Shown in pieces: positions 5,639 through 6,154 of a stretch of DNA of 6,154 nucleotides. Position 1 is the first letter of the stretch; each line of letters begins with the position of its first letter. The stretch spans positions 1 to 6,154 of the forward strand of contig JASEIZ010000131.1 of assembly GCA_030017395.1 (NCBI GenBank). Reading direction: 5' to 3'. The notes under the pieces are model-generated. The model was given only the letters and a program-made list of their open reading frames with translations, did not search any database and had not been told where the DNA came from. The DNA is from Desulfobacterales bacterium. GTDB lineage: Bacteria > Desulfobacterota > Desulfobacteria > Desulfobacterales > ETH-SRB1. The position numbers and the translations under genes were made by a program.

Positions 5639-6154
5639 TCTAAGCCGGCCTCAACTTCTTGCGCCCGACCCATTGTCCAATACAGATAGGCTTTTGATAT
5701 TTTGAAATCATATAATGCATTGTAATAATTAGTCATAGTCCTGGAAAGAAGCGTTTGTGCATCCAAGACATCTGTTGAAGTGTCTATCTGTTCCTTATAG
5801 CGTTCTTCGCTGATTCTAAAGTTCTCTTTGGCCTGTTCAATAGCTTTTTTTACAGCCATAATATTTTGTTCGGATTCTTTGGTTTTAAGATATGCCTGTT
5901 TTACCTCGAGACGAACATTATCAACAATCTCGGCAAGTTGATATCGAGCCTGTGCAAGGGTGCTTAGTTTTTCCTTTACACCATATCTGGTTTTGCCCCA
6001 TTCCCAAAAATTCCATGAAGCTGTGGCTGTAATATCCCAACTTTCGGGATCGCTTATTCCCTCCCCGCCATTAGCATCAAAATCAGTCCCAATTTTATAA
6101 TAATTACCTTCCAATATTACTGATGGATAATAGTCTGTTTTCCCAATCTCCAAC
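5635..6154 (-). CDS. TolC-family outer membrane efflux protein, C-terminal part
   Basis: Only the last 172 or so residues are in the window; the frame stays open to the right edge and the true start lies outside. The first visible codon TTG is probably an internal leucine. The segment matches the second half of an OEP/TolC protein: YYPSVILEGNY (8-18, a beta strand entering the barrel), a polar loop, SWNFWEWGKTRYGV (46-59, equal to the usual FDGG-type turn), then a long helical hairpin (about 55-112 and 112-160) with the family motif ERYKEQIDTSTDVLDAQ (117-133) and YDFKISKAYLYWTMG (148-162). TolC proteins form trimeric channels from the outer membrane through the periplasm for export of drugs or proteins. 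Which pump it serves cannot be told here. It is coupled to ftsE by a 4-base overlap, so it probably belongs to the same transcript. Confidence 0.92.
   Translation of the reverse strand, partial: LEIGKTDYYPSVILEGNYYKIGTDFDANGGEGISDPESWDITATASWNFWEWGKTRYGVKEKLSTLAQARYQLAEIVDNVRLEVKQAYLKTKESEQNIMAVKKAIEQAKENFRISEERYKEQIDTSTDVLDAQTLLSRTMTNYYNALYDFKISKAYLYWTMGRAQEVEAGLE

Noticed and set aside
6151..6153. TTG at the right edge as the true start of the tolC-like gene
   Set aside because: The frame is still open at the edge and the protein begins in the middle of the OEP fold, so it is an internal leucine codon.
1..6154. CRISPR array, tRNA, rRNA or riboswitch
   Set aside because: No regularly spaced long repeats and no recognisable RNA gene were seen on either strand; nearly all sequence is explained by six genes.

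Overview
This window is one strand of genes: every supported gene reads right to left (minus strand). It looks like an envelope and cell-division cluster from a Gram-negative bacterium. In transcription order it holds the end of a TolC-family outer-membrane channel, ftsE, ftsX, an EnvC-like murein-hydrolase activator, a CtpA-type carboxy-terminal processing protease, and a divergent polysaccharide deacetylase of the YibQ type. The outer-membrane channel, EnvC and YibQ-type protein indicate a diderm. The gene set, the AT-leaning composition, the Lys- and Ile-rich proteins and the short tandem repeats between genes suggest a deltaproteobacterium (Desulfobacterota, perhaps Desulfobacterales). That placement is inference from style, not from a marker gene.

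Layout from high to low coordinates: tolC-like 3' part (5635-6154, cut by the window edge); ftsE (4961-5638), which overlaps it by 4 bases (ATGA); a 143-base spacer with short tandem repeats (4818-4960); ftsX (3939-4817); envC-like (2533-3933, GTG start 5 bases after the ftsX stop); a 121-base spacer with an imperfect inverted repeat (2412-2532); ctpA (1077-2411, strong ribosome binding site); yibQ-like (129-1076, its ATG directly touching the ctpA stop); and a 128-base tail with a weak hairpin and a possible insertion-sequence end.

How the genes fit together: FtsE (ATPase) and FtsX (membrane protein) form the divisome-linked complex that controls EnvC in the periplasm, and EnvC activates N-acetylmuramyl-L-alanine amidases that split septal peptidoglycan. 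The EnvC here has lost zinc-binding residues of its LytM domain, as expected for an activator rather than an enzyme. It also carries an N-terminal SH3-like domain absent from E. coli EnvC. CtpA proteases in other proteobacteria degrade peptidoglycan hydrolases or their partners, and envC-ctpA-yibQ adjacency is known from other proteobacteria. The window is therefore best read as a conserved cell-wall remodelling operon. I see no sign of a wholly new system. The most unusual points are the SH3-EnvC architecture, the repeat-bearing spacers inside the operon (one separates ftsE from ftsX), and the coupling of a TolC-like gene to ftsE.
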